Source of the DNA: JAAFIP01 sp043718065
GTDB lineage: Bacteria > Pseudomonadota > Gammaproteobacteria > Burkholderiales > Burkholderiaceae_C
Direction of reading: 5' to 3'
Assembly (NCBI GenBank): GCA_043718065.1
Contig: JAYSWJ010000086.1
Location: 10,069 to 74,068, forward strand
Length of the DNA stretch: 64,000 bases
Numbering within the stretch: the stretch's first letter is position 1; each line of letters opens with the position of its first letter. Both the position numbers and the translations under genes were made by a program. The notes under the pieces were generated by a model. It did no database searches, was not told the origin of the DNA, and saw only the letters and a list, made by a program, of their open reading frames with translations. Below, in pieces: positions 33,233 to 40,088 of this stretch.

Positions 33233-33709
33233 ATGAACCACATCAAAGCGATCCATACCCTAAAGACCAAACTCAAAATGGCCGACGGCGACTACCGCGC
33301 TTTGCTGCAGGGCCTAACCGGCAAAGACAGCTGCAAAAACATGAACCCGGTCGAGCTGGCCAAGGTGCGGTCGCACTTTGACAACCTGGCGGTGCGTATG
33401 GGGGTTGTTGCTGCCAAGCCTGCCTTTGTGCCTAACCCCAAGTTTACGCGGCAGCGGGCAGTGGGCAAGCGGTCGGACAGCGATGCGGCTGACGATCGCT
33501 GGGCCAAAGCACGCACGCTGTGGACGCAGCTGGCGCAGGCGGGCAAGGTGCAGGTGGATACGGACACTGCGCTGCTGGCTTACGTCAAGCGCCAAACGCA
33601 GCTGGAAGCTTGGCGATTTTTAAACGGCCACCAGATCAACATGGTGGTGGAAAGCTTAAAGCGCTGGGTGGCGCGGCCTGTCACACCAAGCGAGGTGCAA
33701 CATGGGTAA
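33233..33709 (+). CDS. GemA-like regulatory protein (Mu gp16, DUF1018)
   Basis: A 158-residue protein with the DUF1018 pattern: IKAIHTLKTKLKMADGDYRALL at the N-terminus (split here: IKAIHTLKTKL and DGDYRALLQGLTGK) and a C-terminal QLEAWRFLNGHQ. Mu GemA modulates host gene expression and DNA topology early in lytic growth. It overlaps the mor gene by 8 bp, as gemA and mor overlap in Mu. Confidence 0.8.
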   Translation: MNHIKAIHTLKTKLKMADGDYRALLQGLTGKDSCKNMNPVELAKVRSHFDNLAVRMGVVAAKPAFVPNPKFTRQRAVGKRSDSDAADDRWAKARTLWTQLAQAGKVQVDTDTALLAYVKRQTQLEAWRFLNGHQINMVVESLKRWVARPVTPSEVQHG

Positions 33710-34115
33710 TTTTGTCAAACCGGCTGATCTGGCCCCTGTCAACGCCGTGACCGGCCCCGACTTGCCCGAGCTGCTGCGCGAGACTACCGAGGTGCTGTAC
33801 TTACAGCTGGTCGACGAGGAGGAGACCCGGCCCAACGCTGCGCGCTGTACACGCCTGGCCCAGATTGCACTGGCGCAGGTGGTACGCCTAAGCGAACTGA
33901 TCGGCGGCACCCAGCCCTACTGGCCCTCAGTCAAGTATTTTGCGCTCACAGCCCGCAACCGCGAGATGTGTGCAGAGTTTCGCGGCGACTACACCAAGCT
34001 GGCCCGCAAGTACAAACTTAGCGAGATCCAGGTGCGAAACATCATCGACCTGTGGCAAAAAGAAAAGTTCTTAGCACGTCAAAATTCTTTATTTGCGAAT
34101 GAGGCAACCCGATGA
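33702..34115 (+). CDS. Mor/C-family transcription activator
   Basis: A 137-residue activator. The N-terminal dimerisation region is followed by a C-terminal helix-turn-helix (GDYTKLARKYKLSEIQVRNI), the Mor/C family signature. In Mu, Mor turns on C, and C turns on the late promoters; here only one such gene is visible, so it probably acts directly on the three late promoters with AACTAAA-N4-TTTAGTT sites. Confidence 0.85.
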   Translation: MGNFVKPADLAPVNAVTGPDLPELLRETTEVLYLQLVDEEETRPNAARCTRLAQIALAQVVRLSELIGGTQPYWPSVKYFALTARNREMCAEFRGDYTKLARKYKLSEIQVRNIIDLWQKEKFLARQNSLFANEATR

Positions 34116-34726
34116 TAGTAAAAGAATTTGATTTGACCATGCGAGTTAATGTGTCAAAAACCGTGACCAAGCCAATATCAGTTTTACAAATCGACAACCG
34201 TTACTGGATAGACCTCCAAGGTGTATTGGAGGCATTGCACCTTAGTTGGCCGCGCTGGAGTATGTACTTCCGTGGCTGTGCTGATAAATTTGGTCTACTG
34301 CGCCACGAAGATGCCACGCTAATGGGTACGCTGTTGGTGCTCCCAGAGCGTGTGCCAAGCATTGCGTTACACCTGTATGCACTGCCCGAGATGGCAGGGC
34401 GCTGGACAGTGCGAGCCCGCATTAATGGTATGCACGAGTCGTGGGGCCAGACTTGGTCCACTACAAAATTCCAGCACCTGACGGATGACGACATGCTGCC
34501 ACGTAAAGTTAATGCGGCGCTGGTGCGCGCGCTGCATGCCGATTTGGCTGCGGGTGCAAAAATAGATGATGCAGCCGCTCGGCTCGGCATCGCGGCCAAG
34601 ACTGCACGGCGCATTAAGAACGGTAGCTTTCCACTTGACAAGCTGGCGGGCGCTGAATGGTTTAAAACATTTGGCGGTGCCAATGCCGCTAAAACTCGCA
34701 GAACAGGGGTAAGTAGCGATTTTTGA
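34112..34726 (+). CDS. Unassigned phage regulator-like protein
   Basis: A 204-residue protein, start overlapping mor (ATGA). The N-terminal 75 residues (ISVLQIDNRYWIDLQGVLEAL) weakly recall phage antirepressor N-terminal domains. The C-terminal part (DAAARLGIAAKTARRIKNGS) is a helix-turn-helix. It is the last gene before the rightward late promoter, so it may be a regulator of late expression or an antirepressor. Not confidently recognised. Confidence 0.5.
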   Translation: MIVKEFDLTMRVNVSKTVTKPISVLQIDNRYWIDLQGVLEALHLSWPRWSMYFRGCADKFGLLRHEDATLMGTLLVLPERVPSIALHLYALPEMAGRWTVRARINGMHESWGQTWSTTKFQHLTDDDMLPRKVNAALVRALHADLAAGAKIDDAAARLGIAAKTARRIKNGSFPLDKLAGAEWFKTFGGANAAKTRRTGVSSDF

Positions 34727-34741
34727 AGGCTGGTTGTCACC

Positions 34742-34828
34742 AGCGCCTAAGCGGCGCTCTAAAGCGCCTTAAAGGGGCTTAAAATAAATAGCCCGGTTTT
34801 GCCACAAAACCACAGCGGCAAAAGCCGC
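34742..34828 (+). terminator. Hairpin cluster at the early-late junction
   Basis: AGCGCC / GGCGCT / AGCGCC (34742-34768) can form two mutually exclusive hairpins. They are followed by GGGCT...AGCCC-GGTTTT (34775-34800) and TTTTGCC...GGCAAAA (34797-34823). Together they probably end early transcription before the late promoter. Confidence 0.45.
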
Positions 34829-34834
34829 GCCAAA

Positions 34835-34852
34835 AACTAAAACAGTTTAGTT
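34835..34852 (+). promoter_or_regulatory. Late promoter activator site, head operon
   Basis: AACTAAA-ACAG-TTTAGTT, exactly 34 bp before the protease ATG (34887), with -10-like GACATT at 34875-34880, 6 nt before the ATG. No ribosome site follows, as expected for a leaderless mRNA. Same geometry as the sites at 22666 and 40037. Confidence 0.7.
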
Positions 34853-34886
34853 ATCACGGCACCGCCATCGGCACGACATTACGTGC

Positions 34887-35957
34887 ATGGCTTCCAAAAC
34901 CGCAATCCCACACACCGCAGCGTCGCTGCCAGCGCAAATAGAAATATTCCGCGCTGGCCAGCATACTGACGACGCGGGCGTGGTGCACAACTTTAGCGCC
35001 GCCGATGTGGCGGGCATGGTAGCCGCCTACCAGCCAGCCTTGCGCGAAGCGCCGCTGACCATTGGCCACCCAGCTGACAACTTGCCCGCTTATGGCTGGG
35101 TCAACAGCTTGGCGGTCAATGCGGCGGGCAACCTGGCCATGAATGTGCACCAGGTGCAGCCGCAGTTTGCCGAGATGGTGGCGGCCAAGATGTTTAAAAA
35201 GCGCAGCGCCAGCTTTTACCCGCCTGGCCACGCCAACAACCCTGCACCCAACGCCTGGTACTTGCGCCACGTGGCCTTTCTCGGTGCGCAGCCGCCTGCT
35301 ATTGCGGGCCTGGCTGATTTTGCCGCTGGCAGCGCCGAGGGTGCCGTTAACTTTTCAAGTGGCGATGAGCCTGCTGCAGCGCAATCTGTGGCTTTGGCTA
35401 CGCCACCCCTACAACCCGCTGCAGCTGCAGTGCCCCCCGTTTTAACCCAGGAGCAAATCCACATGAGCAAAGAACTGCAAGACAAGCTTGACGCTATGAC
35501 TGTCAAGCACGCCGAGACTGAGGCCGCCTTAGCTGCCACAAAGGCCGCTGCCGACACTGCCACTGCCCAGCTAGCCCAGTTTGCCGAGCAAACCAAAAAA
35601 GACCGCACTGCAGGCTTTGTGAGCTTTGCCGAAGGCGTAAAGCCCGAGGTGCTGCTACCTAAAGACCGCCCGATGGTAGTGGCTGCGTTAGAGGCGCTGG
35701 CCGATAGCAAGCCGGTGAGCTTTGCCGAAGGTGGCGCCACCAAGACGGTGTCGCCAGCCGACTGGTTTAAAAGCTTTGTCACCAGCCGCGCGCCGGTGGT
35801 CAGCTTTGGTGAGCACGCCCCCGGTGGCGCGGGCGCAGGCCAGGGTACCGAGGGTATGACCGAGGCAGAGATCGACACCAAGGCCAAAGTTTATGCCCGC
35901 ATCAACAAGGTCAGCTACGCCGAAGCGCTGAGCGCGGTGGTGACCTTTAGCGCTTAA
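34887..35957 (+). CDS. Capsid maturation protease / scaffold fusion (Mu gpI/Z-like)
   Basis: A 356-residue protein. The N-terminal 170 residues are the Mu-type head protease (PLTIGHPADN, AYGWVNSL, KRSASFYPP); the C-terminal half is a helical scaffold rich in Ala, Lys and Glu. The protease trims the scaffold and capsid during maturation. An internal in-frame ATG at 35463, with its own ribosome site, would make the scaffold alone. It is the first gene of the rightward late operon, with no ribosome site of its own. Confidence 0.85.
   Translation: MASKTAIPHTAASLPAQIEIFRAGQHTDDAGVVHNFSAADVAGMVAAYQPALREAPLTIGHPADNLPAYGWVNSLAVNAAGNLAMNVHQVQPQFAEMVAAKMFKKRSASFYPPGHANNPAPNAWYLRHVAFLGAQPPAIAGLADFAAGSAEGAVNFSSGDEPAAAQSVALATPPLQPAAAAVPPVLTQEQIHMSKELQDKLDAMTVKHAETEAALAATKAAADTATAQLAQFAEQTKKDRTAGFVSFAEGVKPEVLLPKDRPMVVAALEALADSKPVSFAEGGATKTVSPADWFKSFVTSRAPVVSFGEHAPGGAGAGQGTEGMTEAEIDTKAKVYARINKVSYAEALSAVVTFSA
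35463..35957 (+). CDS. Internal-start scaffold protein (Mu gpZ-like)
   Basis: The in-frame ATG at 35463 (MSKELQDKLDAM) is preceded by AGGAG 9 nt upstream, the best ribosome site in the gene. The 164-residue product is the helical scaffold part only. In Mu, gpZ is made in the same way from inside gene I. Confidence 0.7.
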   Translation: MSKELQDKLDAMTVKHAETEAALAATKAAADTATAQLAQFAEQTKKDRTAGFVSFAEGVKPEVLLPKDRPMVVAALEALADSKPVSFAEGGATKTVSPADWFKSFVTSRAPVVSFGEHAPGGAGAGQGTEGMTEAEIDTKAKVYARINKVSYAEALSAVVTFSA

Positions 35958-36028
35958 GTTCGGCAATCAAAACCGCCCTGTAGCACCCCCAGAACAAACC
36001 CCGACCATTTAACCCAAGGACCATCACC

Positions 36029-36988
36029 ATGATGACAACCGCACAGGTTCGCTTGAACCAAAGCCCCATTTTGACCAGCCTTATGCTGGGTATGGGCCAA
36101 GGCACCATGATTGCCGAATCGTTGTTCCCGCGTTTGCCGCAAGCGCTCAGCTCCGTGATGCTGGCCAAGGTGGGTAACGAGCGATTTAAGCGCTACAACC
36201 TGCGCCGCGCTCCGGGTGCAGAGACCAAGCGTGTCGAGGTCAAGTACGAAGGCAAGGCCTACACCGTAGATCAATATTCGGTCGAGGTGCCTATCCCGCG
36301 CGAGCTGATTCGCGAGTCTGACGAGTCGCGCCGCTTGAACGTGGGCAACTACCTGGACATCAGCCGCATTGCAATGGTGACCGCCAGCGGAATATTGGCA
36401 CAAGACTATGAGCTGGACGTGGCCGGTGTGGCCACCCTGCCGGGCAGCTACGCTGCGGGCCATACCCAGGCTTTGGCTGCAGGCACCAAATGGAGTGCCA
36501 CCACGGGTACACCGGTCACCGACATTCGCGCTGCCAGCGACATCATTCGTAAAAAGATCGGCAAGCGCCCCAACAAGTTGATCTTGTCGGCGGACGCGCA
36601 GGCAGCGATTATCACCAACACCGAGGTGCGCAGCTACCTGCCCAACACCCAGATGGGCCCCGCCACGATGGACCAGCTCAAAACCGTTTTGAACGTGTCG
36701 GAAATTGTCACTGGCGATGCGATTTGGTTTGATGCTGCCGATGTGGGCCAAGACATTTGGGGCAACAACGCTATTCTTGCTTATGTGCCTAGCATGGGCG
36801 CATCGGGCGGAGACATCAGCCTGGCTGAGCCTGCCTTTGGCTTTACCAACGTGATTGAAGGCCACCCGTTTGCCGAGACCCCGTATTACGAGAACAAGTC
36901 CAAGAGCTGGGTGTACGGCGCAACCTTTGAGCGCCGGGCCAATGTGTCCTACAACACGGCAGCCTTCTTGTTCACCAACGTGAAGTAA
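36029..36988 (+). CDS. Major capsid protein
   Basis: A 319-residue HK97-fold capsid protein. An early conserved stretch (GNERFKRYNLRRAPGAETKRV) is interrupted here as GNERFKRYNLRR and PGAETKRVEVKY. KLILSADAQAAI and the C-terminal VYGATFERRANVSYNTAAF are typical of capsids in transposable siphoviruses. AAGGA precedes ATG-ATG. It directly follows the protease/scaffold gene. Confidence 0.85.
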   Translation: MMTTAQVRLNQSPILTSLMLGMGQGTMIAESLFPRLPQALSSVMLAKVGNERFKRYNLRRAPGAETKRVEVKYEGKAYTVDQYSVEVPIPRELIRESDESRRLNVGNYLDISRIAMVTASGILAQDYELDVAGVATLPGSYAAGHTQALAAGTKWSATTGTPVTDIRAASDIIRKKIGKRPNKLILSADAQAAIITNTEVRSYLPNTQMGPATMDQLKTVLNVSEIVTGDAIWFDAADVGQDIWGNNAILAYVPSMGASGGDISLAEPAFGFTNVIEGHPFAETPYYENKSKSWVYGATFERRANVSYNTAAFLFTNVK

Positions 36989-37010
36989 GCCGGGTTAAAA
37001 AAGTTTGAAG

Positions 37011-37076
37011 GTGAGTGAGTAAGTGAGTGAGTTGAAGAGCGTGAAAGCCCGGGGCTGAGTAACCCTTAGCCCCGGG
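37011..37076 (+). other. Tetranucleotide repeats and perfect hairpin after the capsid gene
   Basis: GTGA-type repeats (five units, one of them GTAA, 37011-37034) are followed by a perfect 9-bp stem CCCGGGGCT / AGCCCCGGG (37048-37076) with an 11-nt loop and no T-run. The hairpin may protect the capsid mRNA 3' end or lower downstream transcription. Confidence 0.5.
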
Positions 37077-37102
37077 TAGACATCAACCGACAGAAAGAAC
37101 CT

Positions 37103-37417
37103 ATGAAATATATTGCCCTCGTCGCTGTGGCTGTCCTGCTGGACGGTGCGCGCAAGATTTTTGAACCCGGCGAAGAAGTCACCGGTCTGCATGAGGTTGA
37201 CATTGCGCAGCTTAAAAAGAGCGGCTGCATCGAAGACCAGCAAGACGTAGCCAAGGCCATCAAGGCTGACGCCAAAGCCGAGGCTGACGCCGACGCTGAG
37301 TTTGCCGCTGCACGGGCCGCAGTGTTGGCGCGACAAGAGTCTACCGAGGCACCTGCCCCGGCTCAAACTGCCGCCCCTGAACCGGTCCCGGCGCCCGCGC
37401 CCGCCAAAAAGAAGTAA
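37103..37417 (+). CDS. Hypothetical head protein with Ala/Pro-rich tail
   Basis: A 104-residue protein. The N-terminal half (MKYIALVAVAVLLDG, IFEPGEEVTGLHEVD) looks like a small beta domain, and the rest is Ala-, Glu- and Pro-rich, ending in PAPAPAKKK. Lies between capsid and decoration-like genes. Function unknown. Confidence 0.55.
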   Translation: MKYIALVAVAVLLDGARKIFEPGEEVTGLHEVDIAQLKKSGCIEDQQDVAKAIKADAKAEADADAEFAAARAAVLARQESTEAPAPAQTAAPEPVPAPAPAKKK

Positions 37418-37477
37418 GCGCAGCCCCGCTAATATCTTTTGCACGATTAACCCCTCAACCCTTTTTAGGAGCGCCAC

Positions 37478-37858
37478 ATGGCATCTCAAAATAACTCTGG
37501 TGCCCAGCACCAAAAACGCTTTGCTATCACGATGGTGGCGCTGGTAGCCTTGGCCGCCAACCGCTTTGCGGCCTACGACGGTGGCTACCCCAGCGCACTA
37601 GGCGGCGTGAAAGACTGCCAGGGCGTGACCGAATCAGATGCCGTTGCTGGCGACGCTGTCAGTGTAGTTACCGACTATTCGTACCTGGTTGAGGCCAGCG
37701 CTGCGATTGCCTTTGGCGACTACGTCAAGCCCGCCACCGACGGCACAGGCCGCGCTGCCGTAGGCGTGCTGGCAGACCATTGCGGCCGCGCCTTGGGCGC
37801 TGCGGCAGCGGCTGGCCAGCTGGTCGAAGTACAGATCGTCAAGCACGTTCACGCCTAA
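37478..37858 (+). CDS. Capsid decoration-like protein (DUF2190-type)
   Basis: A 126-residue protein with AGGAG before the ATG. The pattern AGDAVSVVTDYSYLVEAS, AFGDYVKPATDGTGRA and GVLADHCGRA resembles small beta-rich DUF2190 head decoration proteins. Located after the capsid gene as expected. Confidence 0.6.
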   Translation: MASQNNSGAQHQKRFAITMVALVALAANRFAAYDGGYPSALGGVKDCQGVTESDAVAGDAVSVVTDYSYLVEASAAIAFGDYVKPATDGTGRAAVGVLADHCGRALGAAAAAGQLVEVQIVKHVHA

Positions 37859-37895
37859 TCCGCTAGCCTCTTAAGCAAGCTCCACCGCGCACGCC

Positions 37896-38387
37896 ATGAA
37901 CTACGCCACTGTGACCGATATGGTTGAGCGCTATGGCGAGCGCGAGATGATTGCGCTGACCGACCGAGAGGCTGGTGGCGAGGTCAACACGTCGCTGTTG
38001 AACCGGTCGATTGGTGACGCCACAGCGTTTGTGGATGGCTTTGTAGGCAAGGTGTACAAGCTGCCCTTGCTGGGCTGCGCCAAGCCGGTCACGGTAGTCG
38101 GCGCAGCAGTGCAGTATGTAGCCCCGCCCGTGCTAACGCGCATAACGTGCGACCTGGCGCGCTACTACCTTTACACCGACCTGCCCGATGAGCACGAGGT
38201 AACGCGCCGCCACAAGCAAGTGATCTTGGAGCTCAAGGCCATTGCCGATGGTAAAACCCAGCTGGTATGCCCCTACGGTGGATTGCCAGGTACACCGCTC
38301 AACGCCGACCCCTTGGTAAGCGCCGAGGTGTACCACAGCTTTGCGCCGCGCCAGATCACCGATAGCAGCTTGCGGGGATTTGCCTAA
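37896..38387 (+). CDS. Mu gp36-like head-tail connector (DUF1320)
   Basis: A 163-residue protein with the DUF1320 pattern: YATVTDMVERYGEREMIALT at the N-terminus, DATAFVDGFVGKVYKLPL, ITCDLARYYLY. It fits an adaptor on the portal/connector. The end overlaps the next start (TAATG). Confidence 0.82.
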   Translation: MNYATVTDMVERYGEREMIALTDREAGGEVNTSLLNRSIGDATAFVDGFVGKVYKLPLLGCAKPVTVVGAAVQYVAPPVLTRITCDLARYYLYTDLPDEHEVTRRHKQVILELKAIADGKTQLVCPYGGLPGTPLNADPLVSAEVYHSFAPRQITDSSLRGFA

Positions 38388-38854
38388 TGGACGCGCAAGA
38401 CACGCTATTTGCGTTGGAACCCCTGCTGCTAGCGCAGCTAGAGGCCAAGCTGGCTAACCTGACCCCACGCCCCAAGGTGCTGACCGCAGCAGACCTGGCC
38501 GGCGTGAGCGAGAACCAACAATTTACCCCCGCAGTACACCTGGTGTACCAAGGCTACCGCGTGGTCGAAAGCCCACGTAATGACGGCACCGCAGCCCGTA
38601 TAGAACAAGACTGGCTGTGCATTGTGGCCACGCGCAGCCAAAAGGCGATTCGTGCAGGCGATGCAGCCCGTAGTGAGGCTGGGGTGCTGGCACGCCGTGT
38701 GTGCGCCGCCATGATGGGCTTCAAACCCACGCCTGCCTCTAAACCGCTAAAGATTGCCAGCGGCCCCAACGCGGGCTACAGCGCAGGATTTCAATACCTG
38801 CCCCTGACCTTTACGGCTGAGATTGTTTTAACACCCCTGAAAGAAAACCCATGA
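38387..38854 (+). CDS. Mu gp37-like protein (DUF1834), tail terminator candidate
   Basis: A 155-residue protein in the gp37 position, with the family-like HLVYQGYRV and a C-terminal FTAEIVLTPL beta segment. Proteins here usually close the tail tube or connect it to the head. TAATG coupling with the previous gene. Confidence 0.75.
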   Translation: MDAQDTLFALEPLLLAQLEAKLANLTPRPKVLTAADLAGVSENQQFTPAVHLVYQGYRVVESPRNDGTAARIEQDWLCIVATRSQKAIRAGDAARSEAGVLARRVCAAMMGFKPTPASKPLKIASGPNAGYSAGFQYLPLTFTAEIVLTPLKENP

Positions 38855-39021
38855 TCCCTAAAAATGACACCCCAGCCAAGCCAGAGCCTACCCTGAAGTT
38901 TCTTGTGGCGAAAGCCTTTTGGCTGGACCAAAAGCACTGCGCCGAAGGCGGCGTGGTGGAGCTGACCACCAGCCAGGCCAATCGCCTGGGCGATGCTGTA
39001 AAGCCGGCTAAAGCCGACTAA
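38851..39021 (+). CDS. Small phage protein, 56 residues
   Basis: ATG overlaps the gp37 stop (ATGA). The product includes KFLVAKAFWLDQKHCAEGG and VVELTTSQANRLG, a small beta-type fold found between connector and tube genes in related phages. It fills an otherwise empty gap. Function unknown. Confidence 0.6.
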   Translation: MIPKNDTPAKPEPTLKFLVAKAFWLDQKHCAEGGVVELTTSQANRLGDAVKPAKAD

Positions 39022-39078
39022 ACCCAGGCCGCACAAAAGCGCATTTTCTCGAACCAATAACTTAACCTAGGAGCCGTC

Positions 39079-39828
39079 ATGGCAGAAACCTCTTACTACC
39101 CCTACCTTGGCAGCGGCAGAATCTATGCACGAGTGGCTGGCACGGCTACTGGCCGCTTTGACCTGGGCAATGCCAGCAAGCTGGAGATCAAGGTCAAGGA
39201 AGGCAGAAAGCAGCTCAAAGACTACACCAAGCCGGGCGGCGGCAGCTATGCCAGCGTAGCCCGTGTGGACAGCGCGACGCTGGAGATGACGCTGCATGAT
39301 TTGAATAAAACCAATGTGGCCCGCGCCGTGTTTGGCACTGAGTCAGTCGTCACTGGCGCTGCTGTGTTGGACGAGGTGGTGACAGCCTACAAAGGCGGCA
39401 TCAGCACCCTGGCACACCCTGGTGCTACGGCCGTAGTGGTCACCAACAGCGCGGGCACTACCACCTACGTGGCCAACGCCGATTACGAAGTGCGGCCAGG
39501 CGGCATTTTAATTCTGGACGCAGGCACTATTGCCGATGCTGCCAGCCTGAAAGTGGACTACAGCTTTGCCACCTATAACAAGGTAGAGGCACTGACCAGC
39601 GCAGCGCAAACACTAGAGCTTTTCTTTGAAGGCCTTAACGAGGCCAACAGCGGCAAGCCCGTGCTGGTGGACGTGTACCGTGCCCAGCTAAGCCCCACCA
39701 AGGCGCTGGCACTGCTGGGTGATGACTTTGCCGATTTAGAGGTGGAGGCCGAGGTGCTGAAGGACCCTACCAAGACGGGCGTGGGCATTAGCCAATATTT
39801 CCGTGCGCGACTGGCCACGGCGGCCTAA
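39079..39828 (+). CDS. Major tail tube protein
   Basis: A 249-residue protein with a good ribosome site (GGAG). Repeated beta strands and KLEIKVKEGRKQLKDYT, YEVRPGGILILDAG and the C-terminal DPTKTGVGISQYFRARL fit a tail tube protein of a non-contractile tail. No sheath gene is adjacent. Directly upstream of the tape measure region. Confidence 0.75.
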   Translation: MAETSYYPYLGSGRIYARVAGTATGRFDLGNASKLEIKVKEGRKQLKDYTKPGGGSYASVARVDSATLEMTLHDLNKTNVARAVFGTESVVTGAAVLDEVVTAYKGGISTLAHPGATAVVVTNSAGTTTYVANADYEVRPGGILILDAGTIADAASLKVDYSFATYNKVEALTSAAQTLELFFEGLNEANSGKPVLVDVYRAQLSPTKALALLGDDFADLEVEAEVLKDPTKTGVGISQYFRARLATAA

Positions 39829-39850
39829 AGGCAAGCTAGCCCACTGCTGC

Positions 39851-40009
39851 CTACTTGCGCAGCAGTGGCGCTACCACAGCCCATGCCAGCACGGCAATAG
39901 GGCCCAAAAGGCCTACCAGCACCAGCCAGCCCCAGCCCAGGCTGAGGCCAAAGCTGATGCCGCCCAAGGCGATGCACAGGGCTAGTAAAAAGGGGTTGGT
40001 TTTGCGCAT
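39851..40009 (-). CDS. Possible 52-residue two-helix membrane protein, antisense in the late operon
   Basis: In the 260-bp gap before the tape measure gene, the minus strand codes for a 52-residue protein (MRKTNPFLLALCIAL, then GWGWLVLVGLLGPIAV and a basic end, LLRK) with two membrane helices. TATAGT lies exactly 6 nt before the ATG (40021-40016), suggesting its own promoter and a leaderless mRNA. It could be a moron such as a superinfection-exclusion peptide. Short length limits confidence. Confidence 0.45.
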   Translation of the reverse strand: MRKTNPFLLALCIALGGISFGLSLGWGWLVLVGLLGPIAVLAWAVVAPLLRK

Positions 40010-40036
40010 AGCCGCACTATACCGCAAGCCCCCAAA

Positions 40037-40054
40037 AATTGAAATTGTTTAGTT
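40037..40054 (+). promoter_or_regulatory. Late promoter activator site, tail operon
   Basis: AATTGAA-ATTG-TTTAGTT: the right arm matches the sites at 22666 and 34835 perfectly and the left arm 5 of 7. It lies exactly 34 bp before the tape measure ATG (40089), with -10-like CACATT at 40077-40082, 6 nt before the ATG. Confidence 0.62.
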
Positions 40055-40088
40055 CGCCCCCCGCGCGTGCCCGAGGCACATTAGCGGC

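Noticed and set aside
33702..34726. A search for a second Mor/C activator, a Mom-type DNA modification gene and a contractile sheath gene
   Set aside because: Only one Mor/C-family protein is visible; no methyltransferase, Mom-like or sheath-like protein was recognised anywhere in the prophage.
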